DNA of 64,000 bases, from positions 19,196,373-19,260,372 of the forward strand of contig NC_036443.1 of NCBI RefSeq assembly GCF_002775205.1. The letters are read 5' to 3'. Below are positions 52,236 to 64,000 of the stretch, in pieces. Each line of letters opens with the position of its first letter. Position 1 is the stretch's first letter. Source of the stretch: Xiphophorus maculatus. Its lineage: Eukaryota > Chordata > Actinopteri > Cyprinodontiformes > Poeciliidae. Both the position numbers and the translations under genes were made by a program. The notes under the pieces were generated by a model that saw only the letters and a program-made list of their open reading frames with translations, searched no databases and was not told the DNA's origin.

Positions 52236-55200
52236 ATGGCTACCTCTTCAGGGATTAGTAAAGCAACCCTGGAGGGCCTGCCAAAGCTACAAGTTCTGCC
52301 CCCAATAGAGAAACTCAAGGGAGCTTTGGAGAGCTCCATTATTGCACAAAATGAGATGGCGAAAGAAATGAAGAAGAGAGAAGAGGCTCACAAGAAGCTA
52401 CTGAGACACAGGAGAACAATGCAAGAAAAACATTTTCAAATGACATTGTAGGTGTTTTTTTTTTAATTTACAAATCATTTATTGTGATTGTGGCAGTTGC
52501 GGCAAATAATGCTATTGAAATTGATCATCGGTTTTGACTGTTTGAGGTACAATATGATTTACTGCAGGCTCTCCAGAGCAGTGGAGGCTCGCACAAAGAC
52601 CAAGGAGAGGGAAGCTGGGCGTGAACCTCCTTCTCCAGAACCAGTGATTCCAAGCCGAGTATGAATATTTTTATTTACTGTTGGGGTGGAATGTCTCCTG
52701 TTGATTTTCAAAGTCTGCTCACTTACAAATAAAAGGAAAGTCTCTACAGTTGATGACATTTTTCTAATGTGTGGAGACTGAATATCTACACAAAAATACA
52801 TTACGTAAATGATATAATCTGGTTCGCATGTCATTAAGTAAAATTGGTATTTTATTCCCAATAGTGCAACTAAAATCCTGGTTCTCACAGATTAGTTATG
52901 TGACCATGCTGTGATCAATCAACACAATAATTTTTTTTCAGTTCCACCCTGAACCCTCCCCACCTCCATGAGCAGTTATCAAATAACAATAATTATGTCA
53001 GGGACAATATTGTTGATCTGGACAAGGAATGAACATTAAGAACATAATTTGTAAGCTTGGTGAGAATGTCACAGGTGTTTGTGCATTTATTGAGAAATGG
53101 AAGAAATATCAATCACTCGTTTTAACAAACTTCATCATTAATTTACAAAGGCATTCTCTTACAATTCTTAGTATACACAAGTGAGAAGGGAGCAGAAAGA
53201 ACAAAAAATATTGTATAAAGAAACAAACCAAACAGTACTTTTACTTTTCTGTAATGTATTTTTTTTTATTAGTTAATACTCTTTCCCTGAAAGAGTAGAG
53301 AATTAGAGAAGCTGCATTTGTGAGAAAAAAGGAAAATCAGCACGGGATTGAATTTTGTTTTCTCAACTGTATGTGCACATCTTGAATACAAACCCTGGTA
53401 CAAAGAAGAAGAAGTATTGCAAAACTAACTTCAAACTGTTTTTACAGATTCTGTGTGATGAACGTAAACAAATTGTTAAGTTTTCCAGAAAAAAAAATAT
53501 TTCAAGATTTTTAAAAATATTTATTGCTTTTATTTTGTTCTGCATTGCTTGAAGATGAAATACAGATTCATGAAGCATTGTGTAGAGAGTCGACCGTTCG
53601 CTCCAATCCAGAAAGAGTGGCTAGACTCAGTGGTTGCCCGAATCGCACCTGAACTGAGAGAGTACCCGAAGGCAGATAAACTTCTGCAGGAGCTTTGTAC
53701 GGAGGCCACCGAGGAGTTCCGCAACGTGATTGTAAAGCACACAGGTAAGGCTAGTTACATGGGTGTGCAAAAGTATTTGCACCCCTTAAACTCAACACAA
53801 AGTAGTTCAGAATTGTACAGGGGATTTTATTTAGGGGTATCAGAGTAAAGAGGATGAATACACATAGATACATTTTATAAAAAATATTTTGAAACCATCC
53901 ATATTTTTCTTTCTAAAGTTATTTTACTTTGTGTTCTTTTATATATAATCTTAGTAAAATACGATGAAAGTTGTTGATTCAAGCATGACACAATGCAAAT
54001 GAGTCTGAGTATCTTCACAGAGAAATGTATTTGGTTTGTGCAAATGGAGTTCAAGTAAATCATGTCTTTGTATTGCATTTTTTCTTCTTTCAGTGGACAC
54101 AGTGTTAAAGGATCCCCACAGAGTAGAAGAAGATTCAGAAGTACAGAGATCTGGCCAACCAACGTGAGTTCTAGAATAGGCTTCATAATTATACAATAAT
54201 TAATTTGTTTTGTTTGACTATTTTTAAAGATTGTCTTTTTTATTTCTCTCAAGGGTTGATACTTTTTGCCATTGCACCTTTACAAAAAGAGCAAAACTTG
54301 TGAGACGAAAACTCCATATTCTGCACCCAGTGATGCAAGCTATATTGGATATTGGCTATGTATCTTTTACCGGTATGGTCCTACTTGAGTCATGTAGATG
54401 CAGGTAGGACTACATTATCAAGGTAAATAACCACCTCTAAGTTGTAAGTCTTAAGTTTCCTGTAAGGATATTTTTTTCCGCACAGAGGCTTCGAACCTGT
54501 GAGTTGTAAAAGTGTAGAGAGAAGTGCAGCTGTAGAGTGTGAGAAGAAAGAATCTGAAATTATGAATACCTGGTTTCCTCAAATCATTCAGTTATTAACA
54601 ACTGAGGAAATCGTAGGTGAACTGAAAGAGGAGCAGCTGAATTCTTTTTACAACTGTGCATCTACCCTCATGTCCAATCAGGTATTTAAGTTTTTTCATT
54701 TATTTATTGTCTTTACTTTTAAGAATATGTTTGAATGATGTAATTAGAAAAAATATGATACAGGACACAGCTACAACCTGCAACTGACTAATGTTTAAAG
54801 GTTCCTACACTTGAAATTGTTTCATTGAGAAATATGGCAGACAGATCATTTATGAGGTTTATTTCATATTACAAACAATTTCTCAGGCATATTATGACTT
54901 AAAGTGATATATTTTTTTTCCAAATTTATAGTTGAAGTTCCTACTTCAGGAAAGTGTAAAAAGGTTTGTCAGCTTTTTCGATCCAAGCAATCAGCACTGC
55001 TTGCCAGTGTTTCTCATGAGTTTGACATTTGATGATGGAAAAATGGACATTTACCCAACTCTCAAAGATTTAGAAGATTCTGTTTTAGAGATAATCAATT
55101 CCATAGCAAGCTCACTGCAGGTAAGATTTCTCATTTTAAGCTTAATTAGTGTTTGTGTATGTGTGTGTGTTGAGAAGAAATTGCCTTCTTATTATTTATT

Positions 55201-58200
55201 TATAGAGAGTACAGACTGTGCAGTCTTGGTTGGCCCAAACTTCATCTCCATGTGTGGATGCCTGCGTTCCTGATGAGATCCTTACTTGGGCTCTGGTCAC
55301 TGTGACAAATGCTGTGCGCAAACATTTGGAGGAACCTGACAAACATTTGAAGACCTACGGTGATATAGCACTCATGCACTTATCATTGGCATAAATATTA
55401 TTTTGAGTTTGGTCCGCAAAAAATTAAAATAACCAGTAATCAGTGGTCGTACTCACTGAACCATTAATTGAATGGAGTTCATCCATTCTTTTCTTGTGGT
55501 AAAATGTTTTTATAAAAAAAAACTAAGTTAAGGATTTTTGAAGGCATGTTTTTGGTAAACATGTTTGAATTTTGTGTTTATATTATCAAATGTATGCAGC
55601 CACACCCACTAATTTTTGAATGAATGCAATGAGGTACGTTGCAGAGAGACCAAACTCATTTTCTAGCCATCAGCATGCTTCCGCCATGATTGTGGCTGGA
55701 TGTCTGACCAGTCTTCTTAGGATTCTTAGCAGTCTTCTGACATGGACCTGCCTTTCCGATAGTCTCACCTTACTGTGGACACTGACACTGGTATTCCAGC
55801 ATTATCTAGTTCAACCTTCACAATCAGATGTTCTAGCCTGACAAGGATCTTGAGCAAATTTTAAAACTGGTTTTGAAATGGTTAGTTTGCTTTATTCAGT
55901 AGTTAATATTTACCTTCTGGAGTGGTGCTGATAAATGACATTTACTTATATACTAATTTGTGTTTTCATAGAAATTTAAACCCATATGAATATTTTTTTA
56001 ACCTGTGATAGAGAAAATCCACATTAAATTCAAATTTATCAACAAGAATCTTGTTTTTAAAACTTAAGAACGTTCTGTTTTGTATGATCATTCCACGCTG
56101 GGAAAAGAACAGCAAAATTGCATAATTAAAAAACAAAAACTATTGCAATTATATTTAAACTTCACATTAGAAACTGTATCAATTCATAACTTGCTTTTGT
56201 GGTTTATTTTGAAGTTAAAAGCTATGACTGGCTTGTGAATGGAACTGCGCAGACTCAAGTGGACACTTTTCTGAAAGAGGAGCACACTTTTGAAGAGTTT
56301 ACTGAAGTAAAGAATCTTAAAGCTGAACTTAATTCATTTTATGACACATTATGACTTCACCATGTCTTGGTTTATGTCTGAATGTATTTAACCTTGTCTG
56401 GTAAAGGAAGTGGAGGAGTTTCATGCACTCTCAAGGGAGATTACCAACCTCCCATCAAAAGTCTACTTCCCAATGATCCATCTGGAATGTGAGGAGCTCA
56501 AACAAAGCTTATGTGATAAAGCCAAAATGTTTGCTGACATTCTTCTGAAAACACTGGTCACCAAACATCGGGAGCAAAATCTAGAGTAGGTCCCCTCTTG
56601 TGGCATTTTCAGTCAAGCCTGTTTCTCATTTCTAGACATTCTCATGGTCTCATTATGCATGATTTCTTTTTTGTATGGAAAGGATCTGCTCTGAATTTGA
56701 AATCATTCAAGAGAAATCTCAGGAAATTCCAGAAAACATAGATGCTATGGCTCAGATGGTAGACTACATGATTTTGACCAAAACAAAGACTCTTGAAGAC
56801 CTAAATGAAAAACTACAGGTGACTAATTGGACATTTGGTCCTAGCTGTTGTGTCTTGCAGAAAAACAACATTTCTTAAATCTCATATACATCCCAACATG
56901 CACTTACAGGAAGCAAGCACCAGACTTATGTATATGTTGGATGTCCACATAATGGAACCAGAGGATTTGGAACTTAACTCGACTGTTTTCCTTTGGCCCA
57001 AAAATATACTCGATGCTTTTGTGCTCAATGATGCGGTGCGTCTTCTGAACTATATCATTCTTTAAATTTCTAATAGATTTATTTTTTAGATTTGACTCTG
57101 CACACGGTTGTTATTTTCCAGGTCTTGCAGACTGCCAAACAGAAGGGAGAGAAAGAGCTGGTAGAGAAAAGGGAAAAATTAATGATTGACCTTGAAAGAT
57201 TGGGAAACTTGTCAGAGCAGATAGTGGAATGCTCTCGCCTGGATATGTTGCAGCAGGTACAGTGTCATTTCGGCTATTACATAAACCTTGGCAAGTTTTT
57301 TTGTATGTTTTTTTTTTATGAGATTATTGATCAGTTTTGATTTCACCTGTCATGCAGGGTATGTTTTAGCAACATTTATTCTTGCTAAGACAACAACACA
57401 TACTGTATATAAAGCATTTCAAAAGTATTTATACCCACTGAACTTTTTCCATATTTTCTCATATTATAACCACAAACTTCAATGTATTTTAAGTCAAGTT
57501 TATTTGTATAGTACATTTCAGCAATAAGGCAGTTGCTGAATAGAAGTAAAGAATTCCATTCTTTACTTCTAAATTCTTTACTAAATCTCAAAAAAACAAA
57601 AGGATTTCATATTTACATAATAGGCAAATAAAACAAAAATGTGTTTAAAATATAAGTTAAATCAAAGTCTTATTTACTTTTGTTAGACGCCAGTTTTAGT
57701 ACTGGCGTCATGTAAAGCACTTTATCATGTAAACACTGTATCATGTATACACCGTGTTGCACTAACATGCACACATTCATACACTTACACACAGATGGTA
57801 GATTACATTGGCACATTGGCAGCACGAGGAACAGAACTCACAACTTTCTGACTGCAAGATCATGATTCTATCCATTTTACCACAGTTGCCCCATTAAGCT
57901 CCATTCAACTCTTATTTACTAATTAGGTGACTTCTGAAGGCCAGTAGTAATTTTATTTAGAAGTATAAGAGTAAAGGGGGTTGAATGTATCTGCCACACT
58001 TTTTGGATTTTCATTTTTAAAATAAAAACCACAGAACTTTGTTTCATTTTGTGCTAGTCTGTGCTAGATAGTGGAATGCTCTCGCCTGGATATGTTGCAG
58101 CAGGTACAGTGTCATTTCGGCTATTACATAAACCTTGGCAAGTTTTTTTGTATGTTTTTTTTTTATGAGATTATTGATCAGTTTTGATTTCACCTGTCAT

Positions 58201-61200
58201 GCAGGGTATGTTTTAGCAACATTTATTCTTGCTAAGACAACAACACATACTGTATATAAAGCATTTCAAAAGTATTTATACCCACTGAACTTTTTCCATA
58301 TTTTCTCATATTATAACCACAAACTTCAATGTATTTTAAGTCAAGTTTATTTGTATAGTACATTTCAGCAATAAGGCAGTTGCTGAATAGAAGTAAAGAA
58401 TTCCATTCTTTACTTCTAAATTCTTTACTAAATCTCAAAAAAACAAAAGGATTTCATATTTACATAATAGGCAAATAAAACAAAAATGTGTTTAAAATAT
58501 AAGTTAAATCAAAGTCTTATTTACTTTTGTTAGACGCCAGTTTTAGTACTGGCGTCATGTAAAGCACTTTATCATGTAAACACTGTATCATGTATACACC
58601 GTGTTGCACTAACATGCACACATTCATACACTTACACACAGATGGTAGATTACATTGGCACATTGGCAGCACGAGGAACAGAACTCACAACTTTCTGACT
58701 GCAAGATCATGATTCTATCCATTTTACCACAGTTGCCCCATTAAGCTCCATTCAACTCTTATTTACTAATTAGGTGACTTCTGAAGGCCAGTAGTAATTT
58801 TATTTAGAAGTATAAGAGTAAAGGGGGTTGAATGTATCTGCCACACTTTTTGGATTTTCATTTTTAAAATAAAAACCACAGAACTTTGTTTCATTTTGTG
58901 CTAGTCTGTCTCATAAAATCTATGTAAAGTTCATTGAAGCTTGTGGTTCTAATAAGAAAAAAAAATACTTTTACAAGGTATCTCTATGAAATGGAGGGTA
59001 ACATACTTTGTCAGCTGTTTCTGCAACTTTCATTATCTATGGTTGCCCCAAAGCCATAATCTTATTAAACATACATTTTGAACAGTATATTTCAAAGGTA
59101 AGAATGATACAGCAACTTCTCCGGGATGCTGAGGAGGCAGTAGACATTGTTAATAAGGAAGAAGTCTTCTACCAATGGGACCTGACGTCTTACCCTGAAG
59201 TTGAAGCCATCAAGGAACACATTGAACCATACCATAAGCTGTTTGCATTCGTCCTTAAATGGCAAAACACAGAAAGCAGGTCTGAAATCAGTCCCTAAAC
59301 TGCAACATTTCAATTTTAATAACACCCTGTGATAAACGTGTTCTCTATTTATGAACAGATGGATGGATGGCTCTTTCTTGGAACTAAATGGGGAGACTAT
59401 GGAAATTCAAGTGGATGAGTTTTATAGGGAAGTTTTTAAATTGCTGAAGTTTTTCCAGCAGAAGCAGGTTAAGGCTGCACAAGAGAAGGAAAAGATTTCT
59501 GGAATGAAAAAGCAAAAGGTCTCTGAGGAAGATGTCAAAAGGCCAGATGACCCAGCAGTAATTCTGTGTTCTGGTGCTATGACACAGATCAAAACGTTTA
59601 AGGTATTTAAAAACTGCTGATGATTGAATTGTAACATAACATAACTTTTTTTTGCTAGGGTGTAGCTTTTAATTTATGTATCTTTGCATCAACAGGAGCA
59701 TGTTCCTGTCGTGTCTGTTTTGTGTAACCCGGGTATCAGGCAACGTCACTGGGACAGCATGTCTAAAATAGTCGATCATGACCTAACCCCTAATTCTGGA
59801 ACAACATTACGCAAAGTTTTAAAGCAAAACTTAACACCTTATCTGACTGAGTTTGAGTCTATCAGTGCTGCTGCTAGTAAGGTGAGACTCCCGTAGGATG
59901 TTTTGTTTTGTTCTACAGGTTGTCACAAAAGGTCTATGATCTGATTGTAGGCTAGTCTTGTAAACCATCTTTCATTGTAGGAGTTTTCCCTGGAGAAAGC
60001 CATGCAAACCATGGTGCAAACTTGGGACGGTGTTGCCTTCAACCATCAACCTTACAGGGAGACCGGTGTTTCCATTTTGACTTCTTTGGATGATGTTCAG
60101 ACAATGTTAGATGACCAAATTGTAAAGACCCAAACAATGAGGGGCTCACCTTTCATCAAACCATTTGAGAAAGAAATTAAGGTAAACTGTTCTGGAGACA
60201 GTTTCCGTTATGAATGAGTACAACAATTTTCTGAAGTTTTCATTGTAAAAAAAAATATTAGTCATAGTTCTGTACTATAAAATCATAAAAGAGTTTCTTT
60301 TCTGCTTTTAGCAATGGGAGGAGCGCCTGCTTAACATTCAGACAATCATAGATGAGTGGCTGAAGGTGCAGGCCCAGTGGCTTTACCTGGAGCCTATCTT
60401 TTCATCTCAGGACATCATGCAGCAGATACCAGAAGAAGGAAGGCTTTTTCAAGCTGTAGACAGAAACTGGAAAGAGATCATGAGGCATTGTGTCAAAGAT
60501 CCTATGGTAAAAAATAAAATAAAGCAAAACTGTTTTCATTTTTGACAACAGATCTTTTAGTTATACCGCATTACTTCATCTTAGATTCTGCCAGCAACCG
60601 CGCTTCCTAGTTTGTTGGAGAAGCTGGTAAATTCCAACGAGCTCCTTGATAAAATTATGAAAGGTTTGAATGCTTATTTGGAGAAGAAACGGCTCTTTTT
60701 TCCACGGTAAACAAACAAACAAAAACCTTTCTGCAATTTTCGACCAATTGATTTTATTATATGTGGCAATATTCACATTTTTATCGTGATCTATTTTGCA
60801 GGTTCTTCTTTCTGTCAAATGATGAAATGCTTGAGATTCTCTCTGAAACCAAAGATCCACTCCTAGTTCAGCCTCATCTGAAAAAGTGTTTTGAGGGTAT
60901 TTCCAAACTAGACTTCTTACCCAATCTGGATATTCAGGCAAGACACACATATCATTCAAAATGCGTAATGTAACATTGTGCATGATTAGGTTTTAATTGG
61001 CTGTGTACTGTTTTTGCTCAGGCCATGTACAGCAGCGAAGGCGAACGTGTTGGTTTAATCCAGCGTATTTCTACATCTGAAGCCAAAGGAGCTGTGGAGA
61101 AGTGGCTGATTCAGGTGGAAGATGTGATGCTTCGCAGTATCAGAGACGTGATAGCCCGCTCAAGATTGGTAAGATCATAGTTACACATAATGTTAGTGGC

Positions 61201-63957
61201 AGAAGTTTACCTACAGTCATAATTACCATGAGTGTTTTGCATTAATGTATGGATTTTGGGCTTGGAATTTTGCATTTGAAGTGTTTGGTAACTATTTTGA
61301 ATTGAATGCAGATCTTTTCTGGTTCATACAGTAAAATATATTCTCATAGTCCTCTATAGAAAACTACTATAACCCAGGTTCAATATAATAGAAGAGGAAC
61401 GCTTAATGCCAAACTATGCATGGTCGAATATATATATATATGTCCTCACTGACTTTTGAAGAAATGTCCCTTAGGTGTAGAGAATTTTATCTAGTGCACC
61501 AATAAATACCTGAAATGTAACTGATATCAATGTTGATGATGCGTGTGGGTAAACCTCTGTTTACATATCATAAATTTTCTGGTCCATAAAATGTTTCCAT
61601 GTTTTTAAATGGCAGGCCTATCCTGCGACTCCACGGGACCAGTGGGTCACAGAGTGGCCTGGACAGGTAGTTATTTGCACCTCTCAGATTTTTTGGACTG
61701 TGGAGGTTCATGAGGCCATCAGAAAAGGGGTGAAAGTGAGTGTTTCTGTGTTTTATTCTGCTTGATTTGAGATCTTGACATACTTTTTATGAGATTTTCT
61801 AAATTGGACTAAGTAGATTAATTAGGTGGCTGTATAAACGGTAATGTTATTAACTTTATAGTGAACACATTATTTCTTCAAATAATCATAACAGTATGCT
61901 GTTCTCTCTGTAGGGTATAAAAGCCTATTATGAAAAACTGAAGGATCAGCTGAATGACATCATAAAGTTGGTGAGAGGAAAACTTTCCAAGCAAACCCGG
62001 ATTACTTTGGGAGCGCTCGTCACAATTGACGTCCATGCCCGGGATGTTGTTGTGGATCTTATAGAGAAAGGTAACACCATCCCTAAAATCATTTAAATAT
62101 TTAAGGAGTTCTCTTGTACAGATCCAAGAGCTTTAGTGTTGTTGTTTTTAGGGGTATCACATGAAACTGACTTTCAGTGGCTAGCTCAGCTTCGTTACTA
62201 TTGGACCAATGAAAACGTTCGCGTTCGCATTATCAATTGTGATGTTTGTTACGCCTATGAGTACCTGGGGAACTCACCACGTCTGGTCATCACTCCTCTG
62301 ACTGACAGATGCTACAGAACTCTGGTAATTAAAAAAAACATTTGTTTAAATTATCTTAAATATGAATAATGCATCTTGTCTTGTTGATAAATGCTGAAAT
62401 CTGATTCCGTTCCCTTTTGTTATAGATTGGAGCTTTCTACCTTAATTTGGGTGGGGCACCTGAGGGTCCAGCTGGGACAGGAAAGACTGAAACCACCAAG
62501 GATTTAGCCAAAGCTCTTGCTGTGCAGTGTGTGGTCTTCAACTGTTCAGATGGACTGGATTATATTGCAATGGGAAAAGTACTATTCTCTTGAAATTCAA
62601 TGTGAATTATCGTATATGCTAACAATCTTCTTTTAATATATATTTTAATCCATTGCATAGTTTTTTAAAGGTCTAGCCTCGTCTGGAGCTTGGGCGTGCT
62701 TTGATGAATTTAACCGTATTGAGCTGGAGGTGCTGTCTGTAGTGGCTCAGCAGGTTCTGTGCATCCAGAGAGCCATTGAACTGAAACTGGAGTACTTTGA
62801 TTTTGAAGGAACTACGCTCAAGCTCAATCCCAACTGCTTTGTTTCCATAACAATGAACCCCGGTTACGCGGGACGCTCAGAGCTTCCGGACAACCTCAAG
62901 GTGTTTTGTCAGAAATAATTCATGATATGTCTTATTTTTATTATTTAATGTACCTAATTAATGTAATGACACGTAAGAATGCTTCAGTGTTTCTGTACAT
63001 TTTGCCTTTCTGTAGGTGTTGTTTCGAACTGTGGCCATGATGGTCCCAAACTATGCTCTGATCGCAGAGATCTCGCTGTACTCATACGGCTTCCTCAATG
63101 CCAAACCACTGTCAGTAAAGATTGTGATGACCTACAGGCTTTGTTCAGAGCAGCTCTCCTCCCAGTTTCACTACGATTACGGCATGAGGGCTGTCAAAGC
63201 AGTGCTAGTTGCTGCAGGAAACCTCAAGCTTAAGTATCCCAATGAGAATGAAGACATTCTGGTAATTGTGTAGAAGTTATGTAATTAGTTTGATAAACTT
63301 CAGTTTATGCCTTTCATTTCAGTTTCAGTTATCAGATCACCTTAAGTTATTCGTGAATTTTTTATGTTGTAACATTCAGCTACTGAGATCCATAAAGGAT
63401 GTCAATGAGCCCAAGTTTCTGTCCCATGATATTCCTTTGTTCAACGGAATCACCAGCGATCTTTTCCCGGGCATCTCTCTTCCTGAGGCCGACTATAAGG
63501 TCTGATGTGTTAATACTTTTACTCAAACTACTGTCTTGCTATTCTAAATGTATCTTTGTTTTTATCTGTTTTCCTTTATTTTTGCCAGCTGTTCTTAGAG
63601 TCTGCTAGAGAGTGCTGTGAAAAGCATAATGTGCAGCCAACTGAAGTCTTCTTGCAAAAGATCATACAGACATATGAGATGATGATAGTTAGACATGGGT
63701 AGGTTATGATTAGGTTTTCATATGGTTATGTTTACCATAAAAGACAATTATACACAAAGCAGTTTTTTTACAGGTTTATGCTGGTGGGAGAGCCCTTTGC
63801 TGGGAAAACAAAGGTGTTGCATGTTTTAGCTGACACGCTGACTCTGATGAATGAGAAAGGACATGAAGGAGAAGAGAAGGTCATCTTCAGGACATTAAAT
63901 CCAAAGTCCATTACTATGGGACAGCTCTTTGGACAGTTTGACCTAGTTTCACATGAG
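52236..63957 (+). CDS. dnah12: Axonemal dynein heavy chain 12, 5' part (runs off window)
   Basis: Inner-arm axonemal dynein motor of motile cilia. Thirty coding exons join in frame: 52236-52447, 52568-52658, 53555-53744, 54094-54163, 54254-54403, 54486-54681, 54932-55120, 55206-55359, 56215-56306, 56407-56585, 56683-56818, 56910-57035, 57122-57256, 59086-59279, 59359-59602, 59696-59881, 59981-60181, 60312-60506, 60585-60706, 60802-60937, 61022-61168, 61616-61735, 61914-62070, 62152-62324, 62426-62578, 62661-62900, 63016-63261, 63380-63499, 63589-63698, 63774-63957. This is 1,616 codons, about half of a 3,100-residue short-type dynein. In order: N-terminal tail, linker ([43 protein letters not shown]), AAA1 with Walker A GPAGTGKT (1279-1286), CFDEF (1329-1333) and [14 protein letters not shown], then the AAA2 P-loop GEPFAGKT (1560-1567). 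The start is the first ATG of exon 2 (context CAGAAATGG). The short tail and residues such as [19 protein letters not shown] favour DNAH12 over DNAH7 or DNAH3. Confidence 0.88.
53755..53905. mobile_element. Short Tc1-derived (MITE-like) copy in dnah12
   Basis: 'gggtgtgcaaaagtatttgc' at the left and 'ggggtatcagagtaaagagg' further right are the outer parts of the Tc1-like family joined with almost no interior. It sits in the intron directly after the exon ending at 53744. Confidence 0.7.
57400..58055. mobile_element. Nested repeat: another element inside a Tc1-like remnant
   Basis: The outer parts are Tc1-like: 'aaaagtatttatacccactg' and 'accacaaacttcaatgtatt' at the left (57419-57486), and 'agagtaaagggggttgaatg' (57968) at the right. 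Between them, about 57489-57895 is a different common teleost element that begins 'caagtttatttgtatagtac' and ends 'ctgactgcaagatcatgattc...accacagttgcccc'. It includes a 14-bp perfect hairpin at 57541-57571. The whole composite is present again at +847. Confidence 0.7.
58068..58103 (+). other. Candidate 36-nt in-frame cassette exon of dnah12
   Basis: The duplication places the terminal 36 bases of the preceding exon (codons for [12 protein letters not shown]) directly after TGCTAG, so an AG acceptor abuts them. The original donor CAG|GTACAG follows at 58104. Both borders are phase 0, and the next exon (59086, YISKVRM) also starts in phase 0. Inclusion would therefore repeat 12 residues without a frameshift or stop. 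The pyrimidine tract (TTTGTTTCATTTTGTGCTAGTC) is moderate and a competing AG lies 10 bases upstream. Use is unproven. Confidence 0.4.
60938..61021 (+). other. GC-AG intron of dnah12 (84 bp)
   Basis: The exon ends ATT CAG and the intron starts GCAAGA. The next exon starts GCC ATG TAC after TTTGCTCAG. Protein homology ([15 protein letters not shown]) places the junction exactly here. CAG|GCAAG is the strong context usual for GC donors. An in-frame GT (ATGC|GTAATG, 27 bases downstream) would add nine residues, ARHTYHSKC, that the family lacks. Confidence 0.75.
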
Positions 63958-64000
63958 GTAATTATGTTCCTTTTATAATCTGCTTGATATCACAAAAGCA

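Larger units (their letters stand above)
57219..58909 (+). repeat. Perfect 844-bp tandem duplication within dnah12
   Basis: 57219-58062 and 58066-58909 are identical at every position I compared, with a constant offset of 847, including two open frames that recur unchanged. Between the copies lies the 3-base filler GCT. The junction reads GTGCTAG TCT GTGCTAG, so the filler together with the following AG repeats a word from 10 bases upstream, as in templated end joining. The unit contains the last 38 bases of the exon ending at 57256, its splice donor, and a nested transposon insertion. The second copy lies wholly in the intron before the exon at 59086. Confidence 0.93.

Noticed and set aside
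53875..54252. 125-codon frame on the minus strand
   Set aside because: Antisense to a dnah12 exon and AT-rich intron; no family match.
57219..58909. Tandem duplication as pure assembly error
   Set aside because: A collapse or overlap error would not normally add a templated filler at the junction; kept as real but needing long-read proof.
60938..60964. Extending the dnah12 exon to the GT at 60965
   Set aside because: It would add nine residues absent from the family as I know it; the GC donor fits homology exactly.
60576..60983. 135-codon frame on the minus strand
   Set aside because: It is antisense to two dnah12 exons and the intron between them, whose plus-strand protein is clearly conserved.

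Overview
The window comes from a vertebrate nuclear genome, almost certainly a ray-finned (teleost) fish. The evidence is short introns with GT-AG borders, many decayed Tc1-like DNA transposons of the type common in teleosts, L2-like LINE pieces, SINE-like copies ending in TGGA/GGAT repeats, and three vertebrate protein-coding genes that can be read exon by exon. There is nothing bacterial or viral in its architecture.

Positions 1 to about 37.6 kb hold no gene I can support. This is AT-rich non-coding DNA with microsatellites, at least five relics of one Tc1-like family, a SINE-like copy, and several repeat-free blocks rich in homeodomain-type TAATTA/ATTA motifs that look like candidate conserved enhancers. 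In the human genome the gene beyond SLC17A9 on this side is BHLHE23, so this may be part of that regulatory landscape. The gene itself is not in the window.

Positions 37,639-47,017 (minus strand) are slc17a9, the vesicular nucleotide transporter: 13 coding exons, 466 codons. Positions 49,190-50,688 (minus strand, with a further 5' UTR exon ending at 51,032) are gid8, a subunit of the CTLH/GID E3 ubiquitin ligase: four coding exons, 228 codons, complete. The order slc17a9-gid8 matches human 20q13.33.

Positions about 51.9 kb to the right edge (plus strand) are the 5' half of an axonemal dynein heavy chain, best matched to dnah12. Thirty coding exons give 1,616 codons, from the start codon through the AAA1 Walker A and B motifs to the AAA2 P-loop, and the gene runs off the window. 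Its promoter, divergent from gid8, carries a near-consensus RFX X-box next to a forkhead core, as expected of a motile-cilium gene. Inside the gene are an apparently perfect 844-bp tandem duplication that copies the 3' part of an exon and leaves an in-frame 12-codon candidate cassette exon, and a GC-AG intron.

The three genes do not form one pathway: slc17a9 loads nucleotides into vesicles, gid8 acts in protein degradation, and dnah12 is a ciliary motor. The dnah12 placement next to gid8 differs from human, where DNAH12 is on chromosome 3.
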